Shown: in pieces, positions 54,853-64,000 of the stretch | Position numbering within the stretch: position 1 is the stretch's first letter | Layout: each line of letters starts with the position of its first letter | Source: Labia minor | Taxonomy: Eukaryota > Arthropoda > Insecta > Dermaptera > Spongiphoridae | NCBI GenBank assembly: GCA_963082975.1 | Contig: OY720350.1 | Span: 7,273,488 to 7,337,487 of the forward strand | DNA: 64,000 nt | Direction: 5' to 3' | Notes under the pieces: model-generated | What the model was told of the DNA's origin: nothing | Databases searched by the model: none | What the model saw: the letters and a program-made list of their open reading frames with translations, nothing else | Made by a program: the position numbers and the translations under genes

Positions 54853-57614
54853 TAGTATATATATAACTCAATTTTTTTTAATTAAAATTTTCATTTGAAT
54901 TCGGGTATACACCAAGTAAGTATAAATGATCAATATTCTCTATTATTTTAGTCACGTATTTTATTTTTTTTTTCGTCAAAACAATTAAAATAATTATTTT
55001 AACAATAATTTTATTGATGTATAAGTTAATAGCAAGATTTAGATCAATGGCAATTTAAAGAAAAGCAAAATATAAAAAAAAATATGAATCGTTCACAGTC
55101 TTTTTTTTATTTATTAACTTTGCTTCTTTTTAAATCTTTAAATAGAATAATAACATTTATAATAATAATAATAATATTAATAATAATAATAACATATAAT
55201 ATAAATTTATAGATGTGTATTGTGTGAGAATAGAGCAAGATTTTGCTTTTTATATCTTTAGTTATCGGGAAAATAAAAACTTTATTCCTGCTGGAAGCTC
55301 ATCTTAATAGCTACTACAGGCAGAGCTACTTTGCTTTACTGGTGTTTTTTTTTGTTTTTGTTTTCGTTTTGTTTTTTGTTTTTTTTTGTATGATTGGTAT
55401 ATATATCTGTGTGAGGGTAAATATATGTCAGCCATCGATCTTTTTACCAACCCTCAAGGGATTTTTACTTGCTGTCGGAATATATTTCTTCTTTAAGGGA
55501 AGATGGATTGTCAGCCTCGAGGAGAATTGTGGAGTGTCATTGTGATGATGACTTGAGTGTCAACAGTCGTGACATGACGCTAAGCACTTCTCTCGACTCA
55601 ACCAACCAAAGAATAGTTCTCCTTTTTTTTCAATTAGACGAGTAAACAAAAATAAAACAAACAACACAATAGATGATGAACATAACAAAAGAAGAAGTGC
55701 TTTTAAATATTATAAACAAAACAAAAACATTTAAATGACGAAACGAATAGAAAATTATCCTTCTTTTTTTTGTATCTTTTTTCATTTCCTTTATCATTCT
55801 TTCTATATGGTATATACATATATACTCGTATTGTAAAATTGTAATTATGAATAAATTGAGAGAATTAAAAATGAAAATCCACCTCATTTAATTAATTAGT
55901 ATTTATTTTAATATTTTTTCAAGATTATGAGAAATTGTATACTAGTATATACCGATATACTGTTGGTTTTATAATTAATTTCAGATGTTGAATAGGATAA
56001 TATTGTCAACCTGAGAAATAAAAACATGTATTTAAGTAAATAAAAATAAATACATGTAAAAAAGAGTAAATTAAAAATTTGTCTAAAAAATATTGTTAAC
56101 GCAAAGGGTAAAATATTACGTTAACAATTTTTAATTAATTCAAATATGGAAGATTAACGGTCGCCAGCTAATCTTTTATTTAAAAGTAGATTAGCTAAAC
56201 CTTTTAATTCAATAATAATTACCAAGTAGACCAGTTAGACTTAAATACTTCTTAAATTTAAAGAAATATATAAATCGTCCCTGGGTGATCCGAAAACTAC
56301 AGGCACGTGGCTTTTATTTCTTATCGAAAGAAATAAGAATAAAAAATAAAAACACTGGAAGCTCTCCAAACCACAATTAATTCAACTCACCTGCCTCTTA
56401 AAGGGATAAGCAAATAATTATTAAATAAAAACAGAACTCAATTTCTTTTTCTGATATATTTATAAAACTAATCTCTCTTTGCAAAAAAACAAAATATAAA
56501 AAACAATTTATAATTAACTGAAATATAAAAAGAATATAAAAACTAATCTTAAGCTTAAAACAAATAAACAAACTAAATTATAAACAAATTTGAGGTCATG
56601 CTATATATAAACAAAGAAATTGATCAGTGGACCTCAAATGCAAAATATTTCAAATTATAATATATTTTCAAAAAAAAACAACAAATTAATCAATATATAA
56701 ATTTCAATACAACCTGAGCAGCAATAATTAAAGAAGGGGAGAATTATGTAAACCTTAATGGTTTCCATTTCAAAATACAAACAGAGAGATCTTCAAATAT
56801 GACCCTCCTCCACGAGAGAGCGAGGCAAATAGAAGGAGTCCTTGTGAAAAGTACGCAAGGACAGAACACCAAAAAAGGTCTAAAAGCAAGATGGCACAAT
56901 TTTTGCTTAAACAAATATAAAATATTGAAAGTGATGGGAGGAGGTGAGGTGAAAGAAAGATATTTTTAAAAATTATACATACCTATATCTTATGATTAGT
57001 AAAGTTTTGATCCGTTGCTAATATGGAATATAGGAGGCGGGGTGGGGGGTTATTTAATACCCTTTCATCGTTGTTAGCAATTAAAAATTATTTTAATAAT
57101 AATAAATTCATTAAATAATTTAAAAAAAAATGTTATTTTGAATATCAACTATCTAAGAACATTTTTTTTACTTTTTTATTTTTTTATAACTATATTCATT
57201 AAATATTTTTAAACAATTATAAAAAAAAAATAAAAAATAAAATAAGAGGGAAAGAAAACCTCAGTTAATCAAAGAGATATGTACTTGAATTTTTAAAAAG
57301 GGTAACCATGTTATTAATTACATAAAACTTACATGTATGTACTATAAATTATATTTAATTTATTGTAAATAGACAAATAATAATAAATAATGTTTTTATA
57401 ATAAAATTTCTTATCAGCAAATTTCCAAAAGAAGTTGAAATAGAAATTTAGTACAAGTAAAAGCATAAATATGTATATTATATGCTCTGCAAATATAGGT
57501 AGATATTACTATCTATAATTTAAAAAGAAGCAAATGTTTATAATTTAATTTCATTTATCTAGCTATATAATTTGACATACATATCTACCTACAATATAAT
57601 GAATATAGAAATAA
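54853..57614. other. AT-rich DNA, no recognised gene
   Basis: Poly-T and (ATA)n runs. Mixed-composition stretches at 55400-55620 and 56740-56900 have no exon-like frame with splice sites that I can support. Confidence 0.5.
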
Positions 57615-57616
57615 TA

Positions 57617-58195
57617 TTGGGTTGTCACATAAGTTCGTTCAGTTTAGGTTAATTTGCTTGCCTACTTTACAGGAGAAATATTTTTTAGATTTATTTAAAC
57701 ATGCTACTTCTAAAAGTTATCAATTAAATACTCATTGTATTTTTAACAAAATTAATTGTGTTGTATCTCTTATAGTGTAAAGTGTGTATTTTCGTCAACC
57801 ACAGACTATATTGTTGCCCTGTCAATTGTTACTGGCCGTCTTTGAGGTTAAATTCTCCACTTCTGAATCTAATCAACTACTTTTGTACGACGCGATCGGT
57901 AATTGCAGATTCTCTGTAGACATTGCATATTTTTTTCAATATTTGGGTTGCATTTTTCCCTTTTCGAAAATAATACAACATAATATGGTGAAAATGCTCA
58001 TTTTGCTCTGCAATTGTACTAAACAGGAGGTCACAAACGAAGTAACAAAATTAAATAAATTTTACACTAAAATATCGCTAAAAATGTGCACTACAATTGA
58101 AGTTGCAAAAATATCCCCTCCACCTAAATATTTTTCGTCCAATAGGCATCAATATCCGCGCGCCAAAATACGAACAAACTTATGTGACAACCCAA
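57617..58195. mobile_element. 579-bp TA-flanked MITE
   Basis: TIRs TTGGGTTGTCACATAAGTTC and its complement GAACAAACTTATGTGACAAC (then CCAA), with TA at 57615-57616 and 58196-58197. The 139-codon internal frame has no transposase motif. Tc1/mariner-type by target and termini. Confidence 0.82.
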
Positions 58196-58646
58196 TACAT
58201 TAAAAAATTAAATGAAAATAAATATTTCAATAAATTTAAAATGTATTTTTCTAATTTCTTTATAATATGAATATAAATCTCAAAGTATCTCTACACTATA
58301 ATTTTTAATATAATAATATATTAAACAAAATGTATGAGTTTTAGATGAACGACCAAATTTATGTCTAAGAATTGTCATATTAATTGCTACATTTTTTTGT
58401 TTTCAATGAATAGAGAAATATTTATTTCTCTATTGATCATATACATTTGGTGATTCTATATATATTTTATTTTTTATTAATAATTTTTTTCTTTTGATTT
58501 TAAATTTTAATTTCTTATAAAACATTTATTTAGATGAATTTCTTTATACATTTAATTATCGTTTTGACATTGATAAAATGAGTATGATAGTTTATTTATT
58601 ATTATGAATATATCTATAGTGTTAGTAATAATAAAGATAGATTGAA

Positions 58647-58677
<31 letters not shown>

Positions 58678-58985
58678 AAGAGAGAAAGATATTTGTCTTA
58701 AACGCGGCTCTTCTACTGTCAATTCTTGTTAATCATATTATATGTCTGAATTATCCTTTCCTCTAAAGAGTAGACATTCACTCCTGAATAAAGCCCTCCA
58801 GGGGATCAAGATGTATTGGAACTGTATAAAGTTCATAATCCTTAATACAAAACAATGAAATTATTTTAGTACCTTTATACATAAGTTTCAATCTATTTTA
58901 TGAGTGTGAGTATGGATAAGCATCGATTCAAACAAATCCCGAATGAAAACTTGAAATGTGAATTAAATATTGGGATATTTCATAA
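58196..58985. repeat. AT-rich DNA with a (GA)n run
   Basis: GA repeat at about 58641-58690; otherwise nothing recognised. Confidence 0.6.
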
Positions 58986-58989
58986 GTTT

Positions 58990-59615
58990 TGGTTCTTCTC
59001 TAATAATCGATTTTCTCAATCTTCTCTTGATTCCAATTTCTTACTGCAATGCAAGAAAAAGGTGGTAAGAGGTTGGTGCCATGTCCGGACTATATGGTGG
59101 ATGCATTAAAATTTCCCAAACAGACTCTAAGATTTTCTGGCGAGTCACTACAGACGTGTGTGGCCTGGCGTTGTCCTGATGGAACACAACACTTCTTCTG
59201 TTGGCCAATTCTGGCTGTTTCTGGTCAATCGCTAACTTCAAACGATCCAGGTATTGACAGTTGAGATCTGAATTTAATGTTTGGCCATATAGAAGCGCAA
59301 CTCATAATAAATTATTTCTTTCCAGTCCCATCAAATACACAGTAGAAACTTTCTGGCCGTTAGTACTCGTTTGGAAACCGTTTGAGCGGCGTCACTGTGT
59401 ATTGACCACAAAATTGACTCATTTCTCATCCCAGTCATCATCGGTTTAAGAAATTTCATTCCATTTGGCCAAATTCGATCCAATATGTTTTTTGCTATCA
59501 ATTGTTGTGGCACCCAAACATCGAGCTCCTTTTTGAATTCAGCTTCGCGCAAATGCTTTAAAACTGTTTTATTGCCGATCTTTAGTTCCTTGGTACTTCT
59601 ACTACTAAAATGCCG
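58990..59615 (-). pseudogene. Decayed mariner transposase
   Basis: The minus frame 59552-59331 reads LDVWVPQQLIAKNILDRI and then PAQTV-like and TARKFLLCI blocks. Frame 59241-59041 reads LAIDQKQPELANRRSVVFHQ, DNARPHTS and MHPPYSPDMAPTSYHLFLAL, holding the second and third catalytic regions of mariner. At least one frameshift separates them, and the N-terminal DNA-binding domain is missing. Confidence 0.85.
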
Positions 59616-60535
59616 GTTAACTTTGATTATTTCGACATAAAACTGCGATATTCATTTAGAGACATCCCGTATTTTCATGAATTAATTTTTTTTGATTATT
59701 TATTATTACATAAATATAAAATATTTTTATATAATATTTACCTTTATAATAGAGTGAATAGTTATTATATAAGAATATGCATGACCAAAAAGTGAGTGTT
59801 AACTATAATAAAATTTAGAATGAATAAATAATATATATATATATATATTAATATAATGAAAATTCAATACCACTGATAATATTATATACCAATTTATAGT
59901 TTACATTACAATGTCGAGCATAGTAAGGAGAGAGAAAAGCAGATCACATCGTAGTAACAAAGGTGTATTGATATTATTGATTGGTCTTGTTAAATGCGTC
60001 AAGTTGATAATAACATTGAACTATTCTAAGAGAGATTCGAAACCAATTTAATAGATAAACAAACCAATTGAATTGAAAGGAAAATTATGTTGAAAACATA
60101 TGATGTTTGCATTTAATGTGGAATTTACAGGAGAATTATCATTATTATTATTATTATTATAAAAGTATTGAAAAGAGATAACATGTTTGAATACAAACAA
60201 TGGTTGTTGTCCACTCTCTCTATTATAACAATTCCCATTGGAAGAAATAAACTTTGTAATGAATTTCTAAACAATATACAAATAAATAAATAATAAAATA
60301 TTTAATCTTTTAAATTTCAAATGAACTAAATTATTCTATTGTTTTTTTTCGTAGTAGGTAGAAGCCATTTGATTAATTTGAATTTTATTGATTAACATAA
60401 ATAATTTTCTATTCCAACAATGTCAGGTTTTCTTCGATTTCATTAAACTCGATGTTTTTAAAAATAATCATCATTGACACATTTGTACATTTTAGGATTA
60501 TATTTGATAAAGTAAAGTAAATATTTTCTATTGAC
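59616..60535. other. AT-rich spacer
   Basis: A short (ATT)n run near 60140; nothing else recognised. Confidence 0.5.
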
Positions 60536-60627
60536 TAGGGTAAAATTCCGATTTCCACATGAAAATGGCTCAATATTTGGTACATTTGATCAACTACCGG
60601 CTGGATTACTTTATTATAATATTAATA

Positions 60628-60810
60628 CAGTGATTCTCAACCACTGTGCCACGGCACTTTTATGTGCTGCGGGATTATCAAAATGTGCCGCCAAATTATT
60701 GTAAATGTAAGGCTTTTAAACATTTCCTACTTATCTTTTTCTTTGAGTGCCACCAAATTTTTAAACCGTTAAAAGAGTGCCGCGGTAAAAAAAAAGGTTG
60801 AGAATCACTG
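60628..60810. mobile_element. hAT MITE related to the copies at 33048 and 35101
   Basis: Perfect termini CAGTGATTCTCAACC and GGTTGAGAATCACTG. The flanking octamers TATTAATA and TTATAATA are similar but not identical, so the duplication has decayed. Confidence 0.82.
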
Positions 60811-61564
60811 TTATAATACATAATGTGAATATTTTTATGGCATCAACCACCAAAGAAGGATCAGAGTCAACCACAAAAGGATAAAGAACATATAAATATA
60901 TATTTTAATAGAATTTTACAATTATAAGGAGATGAATTTATAGATTGAATTGAAGTTAACGAAAAGGAGGAAAAAATATTTTTTTTTGTTTTGGTCTTGT
61001 AAGGTTTATTTTATTAATTAATTGATTGAATCGTTTTGATATAGATTTAGTTAACAAAATAGAAAAAAATACAAAATGATTTTTTATAAAAAGAAAAAAA
61101 TATGACTCAAAAACAATTACTAATAAAAAAAATAAAAATTAAATAAAAAAAAATTGTTTTTAGTGAATATTAAAAAAATAAAATAAAGTTAAAAAAAAAT
61201 AAATAAAAGTCCTGTTTGAAAACAAATGGCTTCCCCAATTGATGGATAATTTTCTTGTTCTAACGAATCTCACTGGAGCTCCAATTCCCAGGAGAGTTCT
61301 GGATTGGAGGTTGATCTTGACAAATCTTAATTAATAAGATGATTGCTTATTTTTTAAGATTGAAGGTTGGCAACGGTATTTTTCTGAAACGGTTTAAGGC
61401 ACCTCCACCCCAATATTTCTTTGAGTGGACTAATTCTGACCGCTTCCAACTAATGGGAATTATTCAGTGCGACTGCGTATATTTTTGAGTCTCCATTTTT
61501 GAATTTTGAAAATTCATCATTCATTCACACACAATGGAAAGATTTTTACTTTTCTCCACTTTTT
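60811..61564. other. AT-rich spacer
   Basis: A mixed-composition stretch at 61210-61470 was not assigned. Confidence 0.45.
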
Positions 61565-61997
61565 TACTATCTCGCCAGAGATTTTGATGTTTTTATACGT
61601 TTTGAAGGTTCCTGAATCATTTTCACTAATGTTGATAGAAATGTCTCTCTCTCTGTGTGTGTATGTATGTATGTATGTATGTAGACAAGATTACGCAAAA
61701 ACAGTTTGAACTAGAATAATGAAATTTGGTATACGGGCATTATTCAAAATTAGTAGTTTTCTATCAACTTTTGAGAAATGTAGCTCAACCGAATCATTAC
61801 CTACAACGTTTTGATTTTTTTTTCGCTAAAGTGAGCGTAAAAATAAAGATATTTATATGTTTGATAGTTTTTCACATGATTAAAAATTGTATAAAACTGC
61901 TATATATAGAATTGTATCGCTGAAAGTACCGAAATTAATTTTTTAACAAGTTGACTGGCAATCACGCGCCAACACGTGACGTGGGGCCATCAACAAT
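61565..61997 (-). mobile_element. Helentron-like (HINE-type) element, copy 7, truncated
   Basis: Begins TACTATCTCGCCAGAGATTT, keeps the TATGTATGTATGTATGTATG microsatellite and the CGCCAACACGTGACGTGG block, then breaks off before the expected left terminus. Confidence 0.72.
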
Positions 61998-62945
61998 GCA
62001 ATGTGTGCAGCCTATAATTCTTATATGAATTATACATTGTAATTTACTATTTTTTTATCATCACTTATCTAATTAAATTTCTAAGATTTGACAAATGGAG
62101 ATAAATTCATTTCACTTTATATAAATAAAATTGGTATAATTATCAAACCATTTGTTTGGATTTAATTTATAATTAAAATTCATACATATCTATGACAAAA
62201 CTATTCTTTGGACAATATTTAATTCACTCTGAATTTAACAAAAAATAAAAAAAAAATATAGAGATGATAAATTAGTATATTATTTTTAAAGAGACAATAT
62301 TTTCTTATCACTTTTCAAAATTATGATTTAATTCCAAGTATTAATTTTAAGCACATCCGTTTCTCATTAGCAAATCAGGAAATTTACTTTAACATTTCAA
62401 TGAACTTTGATTTATCTTGAGATTTCCAACTCGATAATTTTACAATCTGTTTTCCGTCATCTCATTCATCCACTCGCTCACAAACAATAATTCTCTTTCA
62501 TTTCTTCCATTGTTTTTAGGTGTACATACGTATTATCTTATACATATTATTATTGATTACATTACAAAAGTATCTTTTATTATTACACAGTTATATTATT
62601 TTATATCTTTAAAATATCAGTTCTATATATATATATATATATATATATTTTAGTTATATTATTTATTTATTTATTTTATTTATAATTATTTAATTTGAAA
62701 TTCTATGAAAATTAAGAGTAAGAAAACGCTACTATAATTGAAACATTTTGATTAATGAATATCAATTTTTGAATTATACTATTTTTAATTTTTGCATTAT
62801 ACATTAGTTCAAATATTATAATGGTTTATAAAATAGAAAATTTGTAAAATGTCCTTTTCACACCACAAAAATTTATCCCGTTTCCTCAACTGTTTTAAAT
62901 GGAAACAAAATGAAACATAATATATATATATAAGTTTTTACATTT
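61998..62945. repeat. AT-rich DNA with a (TA)n run
   Basis: TA repeat at about 62625-62650. Nothing else recognised. Confidence 0.6.
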
Positions 62946-62946
62946 T

Positions 62947-63356
62947 ATTTTTTTGCTTTATTTTTCAACATTCAAGATAGCTGAGACCTGTACGATGTCA
63001 GCTGAACCTGTGCAAAATATTTTGCACAACCATTTGAATATGGAAAGCTGTGTGCAACGTGGGTGCCGCGTTTGCTATCGTTAAACTAAAAAAATGCTTC
63101 GTAAAACCATTTCTACCGACAATTTGGCGCTGTAAATGTAATCCAAACGAATTTTTGCGTCGATTCATAACTGTTGATGAGACTTAAAAATTAAAAATTA
63201 AATTAAATTAAATTAAATTACTTAACTGAATTAGAACACCGTTATGAAAAATGTTACAGTGTTGATGGAAATTATGTTGAAAAATAAAGTAAAAAAAAAA
63301 AAAATTAAAAACATCGTTTTTCTTGGTCAGGCCGGAAACTTTTTACCCCACCTTCG
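62947..63356 (+). mobile_element. Mariner-derived MITE, copy 4, left terminus lost
   Basis: The plus strand carries MSAEPVQNILHNHLNMESCV and the inner and C-terminal remnants as in the 54360 copy. The right TIR ends CCCCACCTTCG followed by TA (63357-63358). The left CGAGGGTGGGG end is absent. Confidence 0.82.
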
Positions 63357-63374
63357 TATATATATATATATATA

Positions 63375-63446
63375 CTAGCTGCTCCGAGCGCCTTCGGCGC
63401 TCTCCACACCTAGACGGGGGCTCCGCCCCCTGTACCCCCCCGAGTG
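63375..63446 (-). repeat. Helitron-like 3' end with two GC hairpins and CTAG
   Basis: On the minus strand a GGGGGC-GGA-GCCCCC hairpin is followed by GAGCGCC-GAA-GGCGCTC, then GGAGCAG and CTAG (63378-63375), then T. It matches the unit at 32751-32814. A LINE-tail fragment (GTCCCTATTCTGAGCCATCT) abuts it at 63446. Confidence 0.68.
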
Positions 63447-63666
63447 TCCCTATTCTGAGCCATCTAACTCCTACCCTGTCCCATCTCTATAGTTTTTTAT
63501 ATATGTTTATTTATGCAGAAAAAATTAATTGACATAATTATTAATTTAATAAAATACAATTTAATAATAAAATTTAATTTAATAAAATAAAATAATTTAA
63601 TAAAATATTAAAATAATAATAATAAAAATTAATAAATTTGTAAAAAAAATATATAATACTTAAAAA

Positions 63667-63741
63667 AAAATGTGCCTTTGCTAGTTTCGAACCGAAAGTA
63701 CAAAGTCATAAGTTAACGCCTTAGACCGTTCACCTACGAAC
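63667..63741 (-). other. tRNA-like sequence (SINE head or tRNA relic)
   Basis: The minus strand reads GTGGTTCGTAGGTGAACGGT, then AAGGCGTTAACTTATG, then CGGTTCGAAACTAGCAAAGG. This is tRNA-like in D-arm and T-loop strings, but the acceptor and T stems do not pair properly. A functional tRNA gene is unlikely. Confidence 0.4.
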
Positions 63742-63769
63742 CACTTATATTTGAAGGCTCCTATCAGGA

Positions 63770-64000
63770 TATATATATGATGTCAAATTTTCGCCACCAG
63801 CGCCTCTATGATCTAGTATGGTTACTAAACTATTTTTAATTAATTAGCACTTCCTGGACACACCTTACCAATTAGTGGTTTTATGAAGGAAGTCTGACAT
63901 GCCCTGAGACCTACTGAATATACATAAAAAATTTCATAAGAATCGGTCCAGCCGTTTCGGAGGAGTATGATTTCAAAGTTTTGTGACACGAGAATTTTAT
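63770..64000. repeat. Edge of an unclassified dispersed repeat
   Basis: Contains AATCGGTCCAGCCGTTTCGG followed by AGGAGTATG, a string I recognise from dispersed insect repeats; the element continues past the window. Confidence 0.4.

Noticed and set aside
55243..55545. 100-codon hydrophobic frame as a small transmembrane protein
   Set aside because: The hydrophobic part is coded by a GTTTTTT-type low-complexity run and no homology was recognised.
57784..58203. 139-codon frame as a gene
   Set aside because: It fills the interior of a TA-flanked MITE and runs into its terminal repeat.

Overview
This is an AT-rich animal (eukaryotic) window. Long runs of A/T, poly-T tracts and simple repeats separate many transposable-element copies, and the only host coding sequence I can support is two short exons. 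The mixture of Tc1/mariner, hAT, Helitron-like, SINE, LINE tail and env-carrying Ty3/gypsy elements fits an arthropod, most likely an insect, but no species can be named from the sequence. No bacterial operons, rRNA genes, CRISPR arrays or convincing functional tRNA genes are present.

Layout. (1) Positions 1-8391, minus strand: most of a large env-bearing Ty3/gypsy retroelement, entered from its env gene. Reading 5' to 3' on the minus strand it has an 867-bp 5' LTR (8391-7525), a primer-binding site, gag with two CCHC knuckles, a -1 frameshift signal, a 1655-codon pol, an env splice acceptor and a frameshifted, edge-truncated env. Pol runs protease, reverse transcriptase, RNase H, integrase, and then an extra TARG1/OARD1-like macro domain and a long acidic tail. 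The macro domain keeps the catalytic Lys and Asp at the same spacing as the human ADP-ribosyl hydrolase; this is the most unusual feature of the window. (2) 8400-17000: mariner remnant, tRNA-derived SINE, hAT-like MITE, LINE tails, a 1.36-kb TA-flanked DNA transposon and two mariner-derived MITEs. (3) 17399-17482 and 45274-45440, plus strand: two in-phase exons that I infer to be the start of an R7BP/RGS9BP-type gene (anchor of R7-RGS/Gbeta5 complexes). Exon 2 is the strong call; exon 1 is inferred from an ATG, a donor site and phase. The 27.8-kb intron between them is full of transposons.

(4) Inside that intron, 27366-32289 (plus strand, sense to the host gene) is a complete 4.9-kb Ty3/gypsy element. 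It has 310-bp LTRs that look identical except for one base at the edge, a 4-bp target duplication, PBS, PPT, gag and an intact pol, so it is a very recent insertion. The rest of the intron carries copies of a ~600-bp Helentron-like (HINE-type) family, hAT MITEs with exact 8-bp duplications, SINEs, and short double-hairpin Helitron-like 3' ends. (5) 45441-64000: a 998-bp foldback element with 375-bp arms at about 99% identity, further mariner, hAT, SINE and HINE copies, and unassigned AT-rich DNA. No third host exon was recognised.

The retroelement genes work together as standard Gag, Gag-Pol and Env modules. The host exons are unrelated to them. Most other features are non-autonomous copies whose enzymes must come from elsewhere.
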